This document shows positions 1 to 7,000 of a DNA stretch of 27,721 nucleotides, piece after piece. Origin of the DNA: a virus. The notes beneath the pieces are model-generated. The model saw only the letters and a program-made list of their open reading frames with translations, searched no databases and was not told the origin of the DNA. The DNA lies in the IMG/VR virus record IMGVR_UViG_3300028228_000199, positions 1 to 27,721 of that record; one strand, written 5' to 3'. Positions within the stretch are counted from its first letter, which is position 1. Every line of letters begins with the position of its first letter. The position numbers and the translations under genes were made by a program.

Positions 1-2
1 TA

Positions 3-515
3 ATGTCAGGAAGAGGCAACACAGCAGAGGATGCTATAGGAGTTAACCAAGCATTTGGTGAAGATGTTAACGCATGGGTTAGAGGCTTGCACTCAGGTAA
101 CGGAATGATTGCTAAGAATGGAGATGCACAGAGCGGAATAGTTCATTTAACCTTTGCGGGTACAATGGATGGAACAGTAGTACTAGAACCGTTCTTAACT
201 ATCCCTAATAATAGCACTATCTCTTTGTTTATGAACTTCTGCTTATCTGAATGGAGCACTTCAACGAGTAGAGTAATATCAGACCACTACCTAAGTGCCT
301 CTACAAGTATTCACAGAGATACCGCAGGTGCTGGTTCAATAACTCCTGTTACTGTTTCAGATGTGGGGAGTGTAGGTACTGGTGTTTATACTGCAACGAT
401 TGACACCTCAACAGATACTACTCAGCACAGGATTCAACTTGTGAAGTCTGGTGCAGCATTAAGCAACGCAGTGAAAGTAGTTTGTTCAATTAGGTATGTA
501 ATGACTAGGCACTAA
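3..515 (+). CDS. tail or other structural protein, C-terminal part (probably 5'-truncated)
   Basis: An open frame runs from the window edge to a TAA at 513-515. An ATG at base 3 could be a start, but the reading frame is open to the edge, so I treat this as the tail end of a longer gene. The 170 visible residues are rich in Ser, Thr, Gly and Asn and predicted to be beta-rich, ending in an alternating hydrophobic strand (VKVVCSIRYVMTRH). This is the usual look of a C-terminal domain of a phage tail or fibre protein. No catalytic motif is seen. It lies just upstream of the tape measure block, which fits a tail role. Function is inferred from composition and position only. Confidence 0.5.
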   Translation: MSGRGNTAEDAIGVNQAFGEDVNAWVRGLHSGNGMIAKNGDAQSGIVHLTFAGTMDGTVVLEPFLTIPNNSTISLFMNFCLSEWSTSTSRVISDHYLSASTSIHRDTAGAGSITPVTVSDVGSVGTGVYTATIDTSTDTTQHRIQLVKSGAALSNAVKVVCSIRYVMTRH

Positions 516-542
516 AAAGGAACACCCAATTAAGGATGCTCC
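514..542 (-). terminator. hairpin with U tract on the minus strand
   Basis: GGAACACCC (519-527) and GGATGCTCC (534-542) pair at 7 of 9 positions around an AATTAA loop. Read on the minus strand the stem is followed by TTTTT (complement of 514-518). It lies just past the stop of the minus-strand gene at 572-982, so it could end that transcript. It also sits at the end of the converging tail gene. Two A-C mismatches make the stem imperfect. Confidence 0.45.
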
Positions 543-571
543 TGTATGTGTTAACCAAAAACACTAATCAA

Positions 572-982
572 TTATTCTTTAGGCTCGCACCATTCTTTTA
601 CATCCTTAAGTGTCTCTGCTATATTCAAGTCTATTGCTAGTGCGATACTTTCCCTAAACCCTTCTAGAACATAATGGTTACAATTTGAAAGTATCTCTAG
701 AGTTAGTTCCTTTTTTAATATGAACTGAACATCCATCCTTTCCTTTTTCTGAAACATTGTACAAGTAAGAATAACAATGTCGTTGTTTTTTGAAAACTTA
801 CACCCTATTTGTTTGGGGTCATCTGGAATTTGTCTTTGAATCTTAAGAGTCTTTAAGTTTCGTTTAACGTATTTATCTTGCACTACAAAAAGCAAACCCT
901 TAGTTACTTTACCATCATGATAGATGTCTCTAATAACTGTATCTTCGTAGCCTGGTAAGAATACTGATTTTGTAATCTTCAT
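572..982 (-). CDS. hypothetical protein on the opposite strand (moron-like)
   Basis: A 136-residue protein of unknown function, mixed charged and hydrophobic, with no signal peptide or membrane segment. The frame has an earlier ATG at 1009, but the promoter I see upstream has its -7 box (1007-1014) overlapping that codon. Transcription would begin after it, so the start at 982 (MKITKSVF) is preferred. It is one of three minus-strand genes set among plus-strand structural genes, each with its own host-type promoter. That is the arrangement of moron genes: accessory cargo expressed independently of the late operon. No family recognised. Confidence 0.6.
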   Translation of the reverse strand: MKITKSVFLPGYEDTVIRDIYHDGKVTKGLLFVVQDKYVKRNLKTLKIQRQIPDDPKQIGCKFSKNNDIVILTCTMFQKKERMDVQFILKKELTLEILSNCNHYVLEGFRESIALAIDLNIAETLKDVKEWCEPKE

Positions 983-1006
983 ATTGTTTCTGTTTGTTTG
1001 ATAGAG

Positions 1007-1037
1007 CAATGATATAACTTACCTTTGACTTATGCAA
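1007..1037 (-). promoter_or_regulatory. Bacteroidetes-type promoter for the minus-strand gene at 572-982
   Basis: On the minus strand TTG (1037-1035) is followed after exactly 20 bases by TATCATTG (1014-1007), one base away from the Bacteroidetes -7 consensus TAnnTTTG. The predicted start of transcription falls just upstream of the ATG at 982. The same 20-base spacing occurs ahead of the two other minus-strand genes, which strengthens the call. Confidence 0.5.
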
Positions 1038-1085
1038 GTACCGAACAAATTATTTTCCTGTATTTCTATTTTCACGAAGGAGAAG

Positions 1086-1202
1086 ATGAAGTACAACACC
1101 ATCCCTAAATGGGTTAAGATTGCCGATATTGCACTAACAGTCGTCTACTTAATAGTATACATAAGTGCATTAATATTCCTTGTTAGATGGCTAATGAAGT
1201 AG
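1086..1202 (+). CDS. 38-residue single-pass membrane peptide
   Basis: A short frame starting ATG at 1086 and ending TAG at 1200-1202. The Shine-Dalgarno-like AAGGAG lies about 5 bases before the start, which is unusual for this SD-poor genome. The peptide has a basic N-terminus (MKYNTIPKWVK), one hydrophobic helix at about residues 13-34, and a basic end (RWLMK). Its last 16 bases overlap the start of the tape measure gene in another frame, suggesting coupled translation. Possible roles are a small membrane effector, an accessory lysis peptide or a translational coupling leader. It is not clearly a known family. Confidence 0.55.
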   Translation: MKYNTIPKWVKIADIALTVVYLIVYISALIFLVRWLMK

Positions 1203-3076
1203 TAGTTATAATAAATGCTGAGACAGGCGAAGCTGAGAAGAAGATTGATAAGGTTAAAGACAGCGTAAAAGGCGTATCTAAAGAAACCGAAAAGACTCAG
1301 GCATCTTTTAGTGCGTTTGGTGATGTTGCGGACAGTGTTTCTGGCGGCATGATTACTGGCTTTAGAGGGGCTAGAGCTTCTTTAGGGGGTTTAACAAACG
1401 GCTTTAAAGGTTTACGGGCTGCCATTATATCAACTGGAATAGGTGCTTTAATTGTTCTTCTTGGTTCTTTAGCTGCTTGGTTCACATCATCAGAGAAAGG
1501 AGCGACAGCACTTAAAACAGCAACAGCGTTTCTTTCAGCAGTGATACAGTCCCTAACATCTTTCCTTGCACCTTTAGGGGAGTTACTTGTGAATGTATTT
1601 ACAGAGCCTCAGAAAGCACTTGACACATTAAAGGATAGTCTTGAGCCAGTGCTAGAGTTCTTCCAAGATATTAACGCCATTATAGTAGGACAAGTCCTAA
1701 AGCAGTTTAAGCAGTTAGGTTCTGTTCTGTCATTCCTCACGGCAAAGTTTTTTCAACTAACAGGAAACCAAGCGAAAGCAAATCTTGCGATGGCAGAGAG
1801 TGTCAGATACTCTGAAGAAGTAGAGGCTATTAACAGGATGCAAGCTGAAAGCTGGAACGATATAAAAGAGGCGGTAGGAGACGCAGCGGATTTCATAGTA
1901 GAAGGGGTTAGTAACATCATTGAGGTTACAAACAAAGCACTAGACGTAGCTTCTAAGTACGCTAATAGTCAAATGAATACCCGTAACCTAGTACAAAGGT
2001 TAACTGTAGATAATGCTAAACTCAATCAAACAATTGAGGAACAGCAAAAGGTTATAGATGATACAACTAAGTCTTACGAAGAACGTAAGGACGCTCTACT
2101 TATTCAAAGCGAAGCATCCGCACAGTTAGCAGAGAATATCGCTATACAAGCAAGGGCAGAAGAAAGTCTATTAAGACAGCAGATTGCTATAACGGCATCC
2201 GTAGAGCAGCGTGAAGAACTAGAAACAGCTTTAGCCGATAAGATAGCCCAAAGGATAGACGCTGAGAAACAGATTAACATAGTCAACCTAGACAACGCTC
2301 AAAAGAGTAGAGAGATAGACAGGGAGGAGTTTGACCGTAAGAGAACTATCCTACAGCAGTTAAATGATTTAAGGCTTGAGTCTTTAGATGATGAAAAATT
2401 AGTAGAAGCTGAGAGATTAGCACTAGCAGAACAGACAGGACTCCAAGAGTTAGAACTACTCAGGGCAAGTGAGGAAGAGAAACAAGCGTTAAGGGATTAC
2501 TACGCTACCATAAGAGCCAATAAAGAGAAGGAAGCAGCAGCAGCAAGAAAGGCAGACAAGAAGGTCTTAGATGATAAGGAGATTGCAGATGCTGAAGCCT
2601 TAAGTGCTGCTAAATTAGACCTCGCAAAGCAAGCATTTGGAGCAATGCAGAACCTAGCTATAGCGTTTGGTGATGGAGACGAGAAGAGAGCAAGGAAAGC
2701 CTTTGAACTTAACAAGGCATTAAGTGCAGGACAGGCTTTAATAAGTACTTTCCAAAGTGTTAACACTATCCTATCAGACAAGACTATGCCTACAGCTGCC
2801 AAGCCGTTTCTTATTGCTGCCTCTGTAGCAACAGGATTACTAAACGTAGCGAAGATTAAGAGAACAAAGTTCACAGGCGGAGGTGGCGATGGACCTCCCC
2901 CAGGACCTCCTTCTTTAGGTGGTGGTTCAGGTGGGAGTAACGTACCTCAATTAAACACTGACGCACTACAGACAGGAACACAGAATAGTATTAGAGCATA
3001 CGTAGTGAACAAAGATGTCACAACAGCAACAGCCCAAGAGCAACAAATAGAACAACAAGCAAACCTTGTATTATGA
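1187..3076 (+). CDS. tail tape measure protein
   Basis: This 629-residue protein would set tail length and be threaded through the tail tube. The N-terminus (MANEVVVIINAETGEAEKKI) is typical of tape measure proteins. A hydrophobic segment lies at about residues 78-98, as is usual. Long charged, Ala- and Gln-rich coiled-coil helices cover about residues 255-480. A second hydrophobic helical stretch lies near 535-560, followed by a Gly/Pro-rich linker and a polar C-terminus. It starts inside the preceding membrane peptide gene and its stop overlaps the protease start by ATGA. The size is modest for a siphovirus, so a fairly short tail is expected. The family call is from architecture; confident for a tape measure. 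Confidence 0.88.
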   Translation: MANEVVVIINAETGEAEKKIDKVKDSVKGVSKETEKTQASFSAFGDVADSVSGGMITGFRGARASLGGLTNGFKGLRAAIISTGIGALIVLLGSLAAWFTSSEKGATALKTATAFLSAVIQSLTSFLAPLGELLVNVFTEPQKALDTLKDSLEPVLEFFQDINAIIVGQVLKQFKQLGSVLSFLTAKFFQLTGNQAKANLAMAESVRYSEEVEAINRMQAESWNDIKEAVGDAADFIVEGVSNIIEVTNKALDVASKYANSQMNTRNLVQRLTVDNAKLNQTIEEQQKVIDDTTKSYEERKDALLIQSEASAQLAENIAIQARAEESLLRQQIAITASVEQREELETALADKIAQRIDAEKQINIVNLDNAQKSREIDREEFDRKRTILQQLNDLRLESLDDEKLVEAERLALAEQTGLQELELLRASEEEKQALRDYYATIRANKEKEAAAARKADKKVLDDKEIADAEALSAAKLDLAKQAFGAMQNLAIAFGDGDEKRARKAFELNKALSAGQALISTFQSVNTILSDKTMPTAAKPFLIAASVATGLLNVAKIKRTKFTGGGGDGPPPGPPSLGGGSGGSNVPQLNTDALQTGTQNSIRAYVVNKDVTTATAQEQQIEQQANLVL

Positions 3077-3633
3077 GAATAGTTGAGTTATTAATAAACG
3101 AAGAGGCAGAGATATTTGGTATGGACACCGTTTCCCTTGTAGAATATCCTGCTATAGAATCTGATTTCGTAGCCCTATCTTCTCAGAAGGTAGAGTTTAA
3201 AACAATAGATACAGAGAAGCGAATAGTAATGGGTCCTGCTTTGATTCCTAACAAACCTATTGTAAGAGTAGACGAAGAAGGTAAAGAGTATTTTGTATAT
3301 TTCTCCAACGCAACAGTACGAAGAGGTGCTGAGTTGTTCTTTAAAGGCGGGCATCAAGGGAGTGTAAACCTAGAACATGATAAAGAAGTAGAGGGTATTT
3401 ATTTCTTCGAGTCTTGGATAGTAGAAGGAGAGCAAGATAAGTCTAGAATGTACGGACTAGAAGCACCTATTGGCTCTTGGTTACTAACGGCTAAGATTGA
3501 GAACGAGGGTGTATGGAATGAGTACGTAAAGACTGGTAAGGTAAAAGGCTTTTCTATAGAGGGTTACTTCTTAGACAAAATGAAGATGAGTATAACAGAA
3601 GAACTGGAGGCACTGCTATGCAAGAAACACTAG
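3073..3633 (+). CDS. prohead serine protease, XkdF-like
   Basis: 186 residues resembling the XkdF family of putative phage serine proteases, which mature the prohead by cleaving scaffold and capsid proteins. Visible hallmarks are IPNKPIVR (about 58-65), the strand FVYFSNATV (about 74-82), VNLEHD with His102, FESWIVEGE (112-120) and KGFSIEG with Ser161. His102 and Ser161 are the likely catalytic pair. The gene overlaps the tape measure stop (ATGA) and overlaps the next gene by 16 bases. Its place just upstream of scaffold and capsid genes supports the role. Finding it directly behind the tape measure is unusual for gene order. Confidence 0.85.
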   Translation: MRIVELLINEEAEIFGMDTVSLVEYPAIESDFVALSSQKVEFKTIDTEKRIVMGPALIPNKPIVRVDEEGKEYFVYFSNATVRRGAELFFKGGHQGSVNLEHDKEVEGIYFFESWIVEGEQDKSRMYGLEAPIGSWLLTAKIENEGVWNEYVKTGKVKGFSIEGYFLDKMKMSITEELEALLCKKH

Positions 3634-4193
3634 TATTAATACTCTCCTCTGGGCTTACTTTATTTTTGGTTAAACAGGTTGTATTGTCGTATAAGGAATG
3701 GAGGAAGGAGAGGAAGACTAAGTTTAACACAGTGCTTCCAAAGGTGTCAGAGATATACGAAGAGATGAACCACTTGAGACACACTACTAAAGCGGGTAGG
3801 GTTATCATTTTAAAGGCTCATAACGGAGGAGGTAGACCAAAGGTAGGTACACAGTTGTTTAGTTCAGCAGTCTATGAGGTATGGGGTGACTTATCTTCTA
3901 TCAAAGCACACTGGCAGAACCAAGAACTAGACGAAGACTATACTAGGATGCTAGTAGACTTAGATAGGAATGGAAAGGTAGAGAGTGATACAGCAAACAT
4001 GAAGGACGGGGTGTTAAAAAGGATGTACTTCACCAATCACATCTTGCACTCTGTCACTGTCAAAATAGCCCAAGACGAAAAAAGTCTATACTATTTAAGT
4101 ATAAACTTTCACGAACCTACAAACTTATTAGAGCCATCAATACAAGAGGCTATAAGAGCATCAGTTAATAGGTTGAAGCAGTTGTGGGGTTAA
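3618..4193 (+). CDS. membrane-anchored protein of unknown function
   Basis: 191 residues. An N-terminal hydrophobic helix at about residues 3-24 is followed by a strongly basic stretch (KEWRKERKTK), so the protein is probably anchored with the bulk in the cytoplasm. The soluble part has a conserved-looking segment RVIILKAHNGGGRPKVG (about 61-77) and alternating strands and helices that recall GAF-like folds. That resemblance is an impression only. It is translationally overlapped with the protease gene, so it is expressed with the head genes. No catalytic residues can be assigned. Confidence 0.65.
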   Translation: MQETLVLILSSGLTLFLVKQVVLSYKEWRKERKTKFNTVLPKVSEIYEEMNHLRHTTKAGRVIILKAHNGGGRPKVGTQLFSSAVYEVWGDLSSIKAHWQNQELDEDYTRMLVDLDRNGKVESDTANMKDGVLKRMYFTNHILHSVTVKIAQDEKSLYYLSINFHEPTNLLEPSIQEAIRASVNRLKQLWG

Positions 4194-4194
4194 T

Positions 4195-4229
4195 CATTCA
4201 TTACCTCCATTAAAGAGGTTTAGTGAATG
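4195..4229. terminator. hairpin between converging genes
   Basis: CATTCATTACCTC (4195-4207) and GAGGTTTAGTGAATG (4215-4229) can form an imperfect stem around the loop CATTAAA. It sits exactly between the converging stops of the plus gene ending 4193 and the minus gene ending 4232. A moderately T-rich tail (GTTTATTGTT) follows on the plus strand. It is probably a shared transcription terminator. Confidence 0.5.
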
Positions 4230-4231
4230 GT

Positions 4232-4420
4232 TTATTGTTCATTGGCTAATTCACCCCAGAATATCCATTGCTGAACAAGTGTGTAATAAGTTCTTTTCAC
4301 TACTTTTAATTCAACATCACCGCTATCGGTTTCAATAGAACAATAATCACCTACACGTAACTCACACTCTATTTGTGTTTCGTCTTTGTTAATACCTTTA
4401 TGTTTTATAAAGTATTTCAT
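4232..4420 (-). CDS. hypothetical protein on the opposite strand (moron-like)
   Basis: A 62-residue acidic protein of unknown function with alternating hydrophobic residues suggesting a small beta fold (VGDYCSIETDSGDVELKVVK). This could be an SH3- or OB-like barrel, but that is only an impression. There is no membrane segment. It has the best promoter in the window directly upstream, with only about ten bases of leader before the ATG. It is the second of three single minus-strand genes inserted among late structural genes, here between the membrane-anchored protein and the scaffold gene. Confidence 0.6.
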   Translation of the reverse strand: MKYFIKHKGINKDETQIECELRVGDYCSIETDSGDVELKVVKRTYYTLVQQWIFWGELANEQ

Positions 4421-4436
4421 CTTGTTTTGTTTCCCA

Positions 4437-4468
4437 CAAACCTACAACTTTTTATTGAATTGCACAAA
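4437..4468 (-). promoter_or_regulatory. consensus Bacteroidetes promoter for the minus-strand gene at 4232-4420
   Basis: On the minus strand TTTG (4468-4465), 20 bases, then TAGGTTTG (4444-4437): a full match to the Bacteroidetes consensus TTTG-N19 to 21-TAnnTTTG. This is the clearest evidence in the window for the host group and shows the gene can be transcribed by unmodified host polymerase. Confidence 0.75.
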
Positions 4469-4506
4469 CACCCCTTCTAAATCGTCTACTTAGAAAGATT
4501 CAAGTA

Positions 4507-5082
4507 ATGATTAATTTGAAAAGTATTAAAGACCTTTTAACCAAGCATGGCGTAGACCCTAAATCGCTACTTGAAGAGGCAACCAAATTAGCCGAGGCTA
4601 AACTAGCGACAGGCGAAACTATCCAGACAGAAGGTGAATGGGCTGTAGGCTCTGCCGCTATGCTCGTAACTGAAGATGGTACTATGCCTCTACCAAAAGG
4701 TGAAGATTACGTGCTAGAAGATGGTACAGCATTCGAGGTAGACGAAGAGGGTATTATCTTAGTCTGGAAACCAGCTGAAGCAGAAGCGGAAGAAGAGATG
4801 AACTCTGTTCTTACTGAAGAGAAAGTTGCAGAGATGATTAAGTCAGCTGTATCTGCTATGACTGATGAGTTCAAAAAGGCTCAATCAGAAGATAAGGAGA
4901 CTGCAACAGAGAAGAAACTAAACGCTTTGAGCAAAGACATGGAGACATTGCTTGCTAAGCCTACGGAGTTCTCTTCTAAGAAGCCCGTCAAGACTGTCAC
5001 TCAAAAGGAATTTAAGAACATGAGTCCACAAGAGAGAGTGTACCATGTGTTCAATTCAAAAAGAAATAAACCCTCCCGTTAA
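4507..5082 (+). CDS. capsid scaffold-like protein
   Basis: 191 residues, mostly acidic. The N-terminal third is helical (SIKDLLTKHG), the middle (about 35-95) is a small beta-rich domain (TEGEWAVGSAAMLV, LPKGEDYVLEDGTAFEV), and the rest is a Glu/Lys-rich helix likely to form coiled coil (about 100-165) before a basic tail. A helical, charged, low-complexity protein between the prohead protease and the major capsid gene is the usual position and look of a phage scaffold, which guides capsid assembly and is then degraded by the protease. The basic C-terminus could bind capsid protein. Role inferred from context. Confidence 0.65.
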   Translation: MINLKSIKDLLTKHGVDPKSLLEEATKLAEAKLATGETIQTEGEWAVGSAAMLVTEDGTMPLPKGEDYVLEDGTAFEVDEEGIILVWKPAEAEAEEEMNSVLTEEKVAEMIKSAVSAMTDEFKKAQSEDKETATEKKLNALSKDMETLLAKPTEFSSKKPVKTVTQKEFKNMSPQERVYHVFNSKRNKPSR

Positions 5083-5103
5083 AGGGAATTAAATAGACAC
5101 AAA

Positions 5104-6075
5104 ATGTCAGATATTACAATTACTAGTTCAACTTACGCGGGGGAGAACGCCTTAGAATACATTTCCGCAGCACTTACCACAGCCGATTCACTTGCGAATG
5201 GTTATGTGACTATCATGGAGAACGTAAAATTTAAGCAAGTGCTTAACGTGTTTTCAAATGATGGTGCATTGATTCAGGATTTCGGATGTGACTGGGTAAC
5301 AGCAGGACAGTTAACACTTGCTGAGCGAGTTCTTACCGTTACTGAGTTAATGGTTAACCTAGAGTTCTGTAAAGAGCAGTTCCGTTCTTCATGGCAAGCA
5401 CTACAGACAGGAAGAGGTTTCATCAACGATGAGTTACCTTCCTCTATTGAGTCTTTCATCTTGCTTTATGTAGCTGGAATCATTCAAGAGGCTATCGAGT
5501 ATAACCTATGGCAAGGTAACTATGATGCTTCTGGAACTACATACCCTTATGAAGATTTTAACGGTGTATGTCAAATCCTAGAGGCAGATGCTGGAACTAT
5601 CGACGTTGACCTAATGGCAATAGATGGTACTACGCCAGCTACAGCTTTCACATCAGGCGAACAGGTTGTAACAAACCTAAACCTTGTGATGAATGCGATG
5701 ACTACACCAATCAGAAACAAAGACCGTTTCCGTTTCTTCGTATCTCGTAAGACTCAAGACTTCTACCTTCAGCGTTTGTCTGAACTAGGAACTGATTATA
5801 AGTACTTCTCAAACGATGGTTCTTCTAAGTTCCTTTACAACGGTTACGAAGTAGTAGCCCCTGCTGGTTTCCCAGATGACACGATTCTTTATGCAGAGTC
5901 TGCTAACTTGTTCTTTGGAACAGACGTAGTAGGTGACTTCAACCAAGCGGTTGTAATTGACCGCACACAGATTGACGGCTCAGACAACGTTCGTGTTGCT
6001 TTCCGATTTACTGGTGGAGTTCAAGTAGGTGTTACTGCTAACTGTATCATGTGCTTCCCAGACGCAGCGGTATAA
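5104..6075 (+). CDS. major capsid protein
   Basis: 323 residues with the make-up of an HK97-fold capsid protein of Bacteroidetes phages. A mobile N-terminal region is followed by a helical spine segment (about 85-150, including FCKEQFRSSWQALQTG). A long central domain contains RFFVSRKTQDFYLQRL (about 213-228), NGYEVVAPAGFPDD (about 247-260) and a closing strand pair with VRVAFRFTGGVQVGV. It follows the protease and scaffold-like genes and is followed by a stable hairpin. The clean frame and strongly polar, acidic composition fit an abundant virion protein. No separate decoration gene is obvious nearby. Confidence 0.87.
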   Translation: MSDITITSSTYAGENALEYISAALTTADSLANGYVTIMENVKFKQVLNVFSNDGALIQDFGCDWVTAGQLTLAERVLTVTELMVNLEFCKEQFRSSWQALQTGRGFINDELPSSIESFILLYVAGIIQEAIEYNLWQGNYDASGTTYPYEDFNGVCQILEADAGTIDVDLMAIDGTTPATAFTSGEQVVTNLNLVMNAMTTPIRNKDRFRFFVSRKTQDFYLQRLSELGTDYKYFSNDGSSKFLYNGYEVVAPAGFPDDTILYAESANLFFGTDVVGDFNQAVVIDRTQIDGSDNVRVAFRFTGGVQVGVTANCIMCFPDAAV

Positions 6076-6092
6076 TTAACTGATTAATAAAA

Positions 6093-6124
6093 AGGAGGTA
6101 AGGGGCTTCGGCTTCTTACTTCCT
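6093..6124 (+). terminator. very stable C(UUCG)G hairpin after the capsid gene
   Basis: AGGAGGTAAGGGGC (6093-6106) and GCTTCTTACTTCCT (6111-6124) form a 14-bp stem with three G-U pairs, closed by a C(UUCG)G tetraloop. There is no T tract after it, so it may work as a 3' end stabiliser or partial terminator that sets capsid messenger level above that of the downstream genes. The AGGAGGT in the stem looks like a Shine-Dalgarno site but is far from any start. Confidence 0.7.
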
Positions 6125-6142
6125 ACTTAATACAACAACGAT

Positions 6143-6738
6143 ATGGCTTGTGATTATAGTACAGGGGTTGGGTTAGGTTGCAAAGATGTTATTGGAGGAA
6201 TTAAATCTCTGTATTTTTTACAGATGGAACTTCACCTTATACCCTTACAGCCGCAGACGTAACCTTTACAGCATCAACTACCCAAGAGATTGAGGACATT
6301 GATACAGCTGTTACAGTTTATAAGTGGGATTTACCACGTAATACGGCAACCTTTTCAGAGGCTCTTGAGAGTTCAGATGAGAATGGTAGCCTAATGTACG
6401 CACCTACTCTAGTTATTACCTTGCATGGTTTGCAGTATGAGATACAAGACCTCTTGCACACAGTAGCAAAGAACTACCAGAGCGTAGGTGTTTTGACGAA
6501 CAGAGGTAATGTATTCATTGCAGGCTTCGAGAGAGGACTAGGGGCAAGTGCAGGAGATACAGCAATAGGAGCAGGTTTAGGTGACGGTCAGAACATGACT
6601 CTTACTTTATCTTCTCAATGTGCTACACCTGTTAAGATGCTTCCAACTCCAACAGCAGGAGCAAGTGGATACCCTTTTGACGGACTGGCAACAGTAGCAA
6701 ACGTAACAATTAGCGCAACGCAGATTACTCCAGCGTAG
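6143..6738 (+). CDS. tail tube-like structural protein, needs a -1 frameshift at 6214-6220
   Basis: The start MACDYSTGVGLGCKDVIGGI is a recognisable opening of a structural protein found beside capsid genes in Bacteroidetes phages, here taken as the tail tube protein. The zero frame stops at 6260-6262 after 39 codons. The rest of the protein (TDGTSPYTLT..., then ENGSLMYAPTLVITLHG) is in the -1 frame, which is open from 6205 to the TAG at 6736-6738 and has no ATG until 6394. Joining the frames at T TTT TTA (6214-6220) gives about 198 residues. GGAGG (6194-6198) lies 15 bases upstream of the slippery site. Either programmed frameshifting or a lost T in a T7 run explains it. The protein family is fairly secure; the tube role is inferred. 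Confidence 0.72.
6214..6220 (+). promoter_or_regulatory. slippery heptamer T TTT TTA
   Basis: In the reading frame of the start at 6143 the codons are TAT TTT TTA, which gives the canonical -1 slip site X XXY YYZ. A Shine-Dalgarno-like GGAGG 15 bases upstream is the type of stimulator known from bacterial -1 sites such as dnaX. I see no strong hairpin just downstream. A single-base loss in the T run is the competing explanation. Confidence 0.45.
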
Positions 6739-6753
6739 TGAGTTTACATATTT

Positions 6754-6954
6754 CTAACATGAAAGGGGTGGGTTATTCCTACCCCTTTTTTCTTCTTCTA
6801 TGATGGTGTAAATAGCGTAACCGCTACCGAAAACAATACATAATAAAATAAACACTGGAAGAAAGTAGTAATATTTACCTGACAAATACGCTACCGTCGT
6901 TAGTAATGACATAAAAGCACAACCATAAAGAGCAATAGAAATAAACTTTTTCAT
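6754..6954 (-). CDS. small two-helix membrane protein on the opposite strand (moron-like)
   Basis: A 66-residue protein with a Lys start (MKKF), two hydrophobic helices at about residues 4-25 and 31-53, and a charged C-terminal tail (EEEKRGRNN) likely to be cytoplasmic. Possible roles include superinfection exclusion or another inner membrane function, which are common jobs for small phage membrane proteins. There is no direct evidence for either. It has its own promoter and is the third isolated minus-strand gene among the structural genes. A plus-strand terminator (6762-6788) lies inside its last codons. Confidence 0.6.
   Translation of the reverse strand: MKKFISIALYGCAFMSLLTTVAYLSGKYYYFLPVFILLCIVFGSGYAIYTIIEEEKRGRNNPPLSC
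6762..6791 (+). terminator. rho-independent terminator after the tail tube-like gene
   Basis: AAAGGGGTGGG (6762-6772) pairs fully, with one G-U pair, with CCTACCCCTTT (6778-6788) around a TTATT loop and is followed by more T. It ends transcripts coming from the capsid and tail tube side. The hairpin is embedded in the 3' end of the opposing minus-strand gene. Confidence 0.85.
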
Positions 6955-6969
6955 GTGTTTCGTTTAATG

Positions 6970-7000
6970 CGAAGATATAAAAATTATGATACACCTACAA
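6970..7000 (-). promoter_or_regulatory. Bacteroidetes-type promoter for the minus-strand gene at 6754-6954
   Basis: On the minus strand TTG (7000-6998), 20 bases, TATCTTCG (6977-6970), one base off the -7 consensus TAnnTTTG. The leader to the ATG at 6954 is short and A-rich. The promoter overlaps the first codons of the plus-strand gene at 6986. Confidence 0.5.

Noticed and set aside
2500-2874. Minus-strand open frame of 124 codons opposite the tape measure
   Set aside because: Ala/Ser-rich product typical of antisense to helical Ala/Glu-rich genes; no start signal or family.
4460-4495. Plus-strand promoter for the scaffold-like gene
   Set aside because: TTG at 4460 is followed by TACTTAGA only after 24 bases, with poor match to the -7 consensus.
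6394-6738. Stand-alone gene starting at the ATG at 6394
   Set aside because: The frame is open and protein-like from 6205 and continues a recognisable start in the other frame; a start at 6394 would cut the conserved domain.
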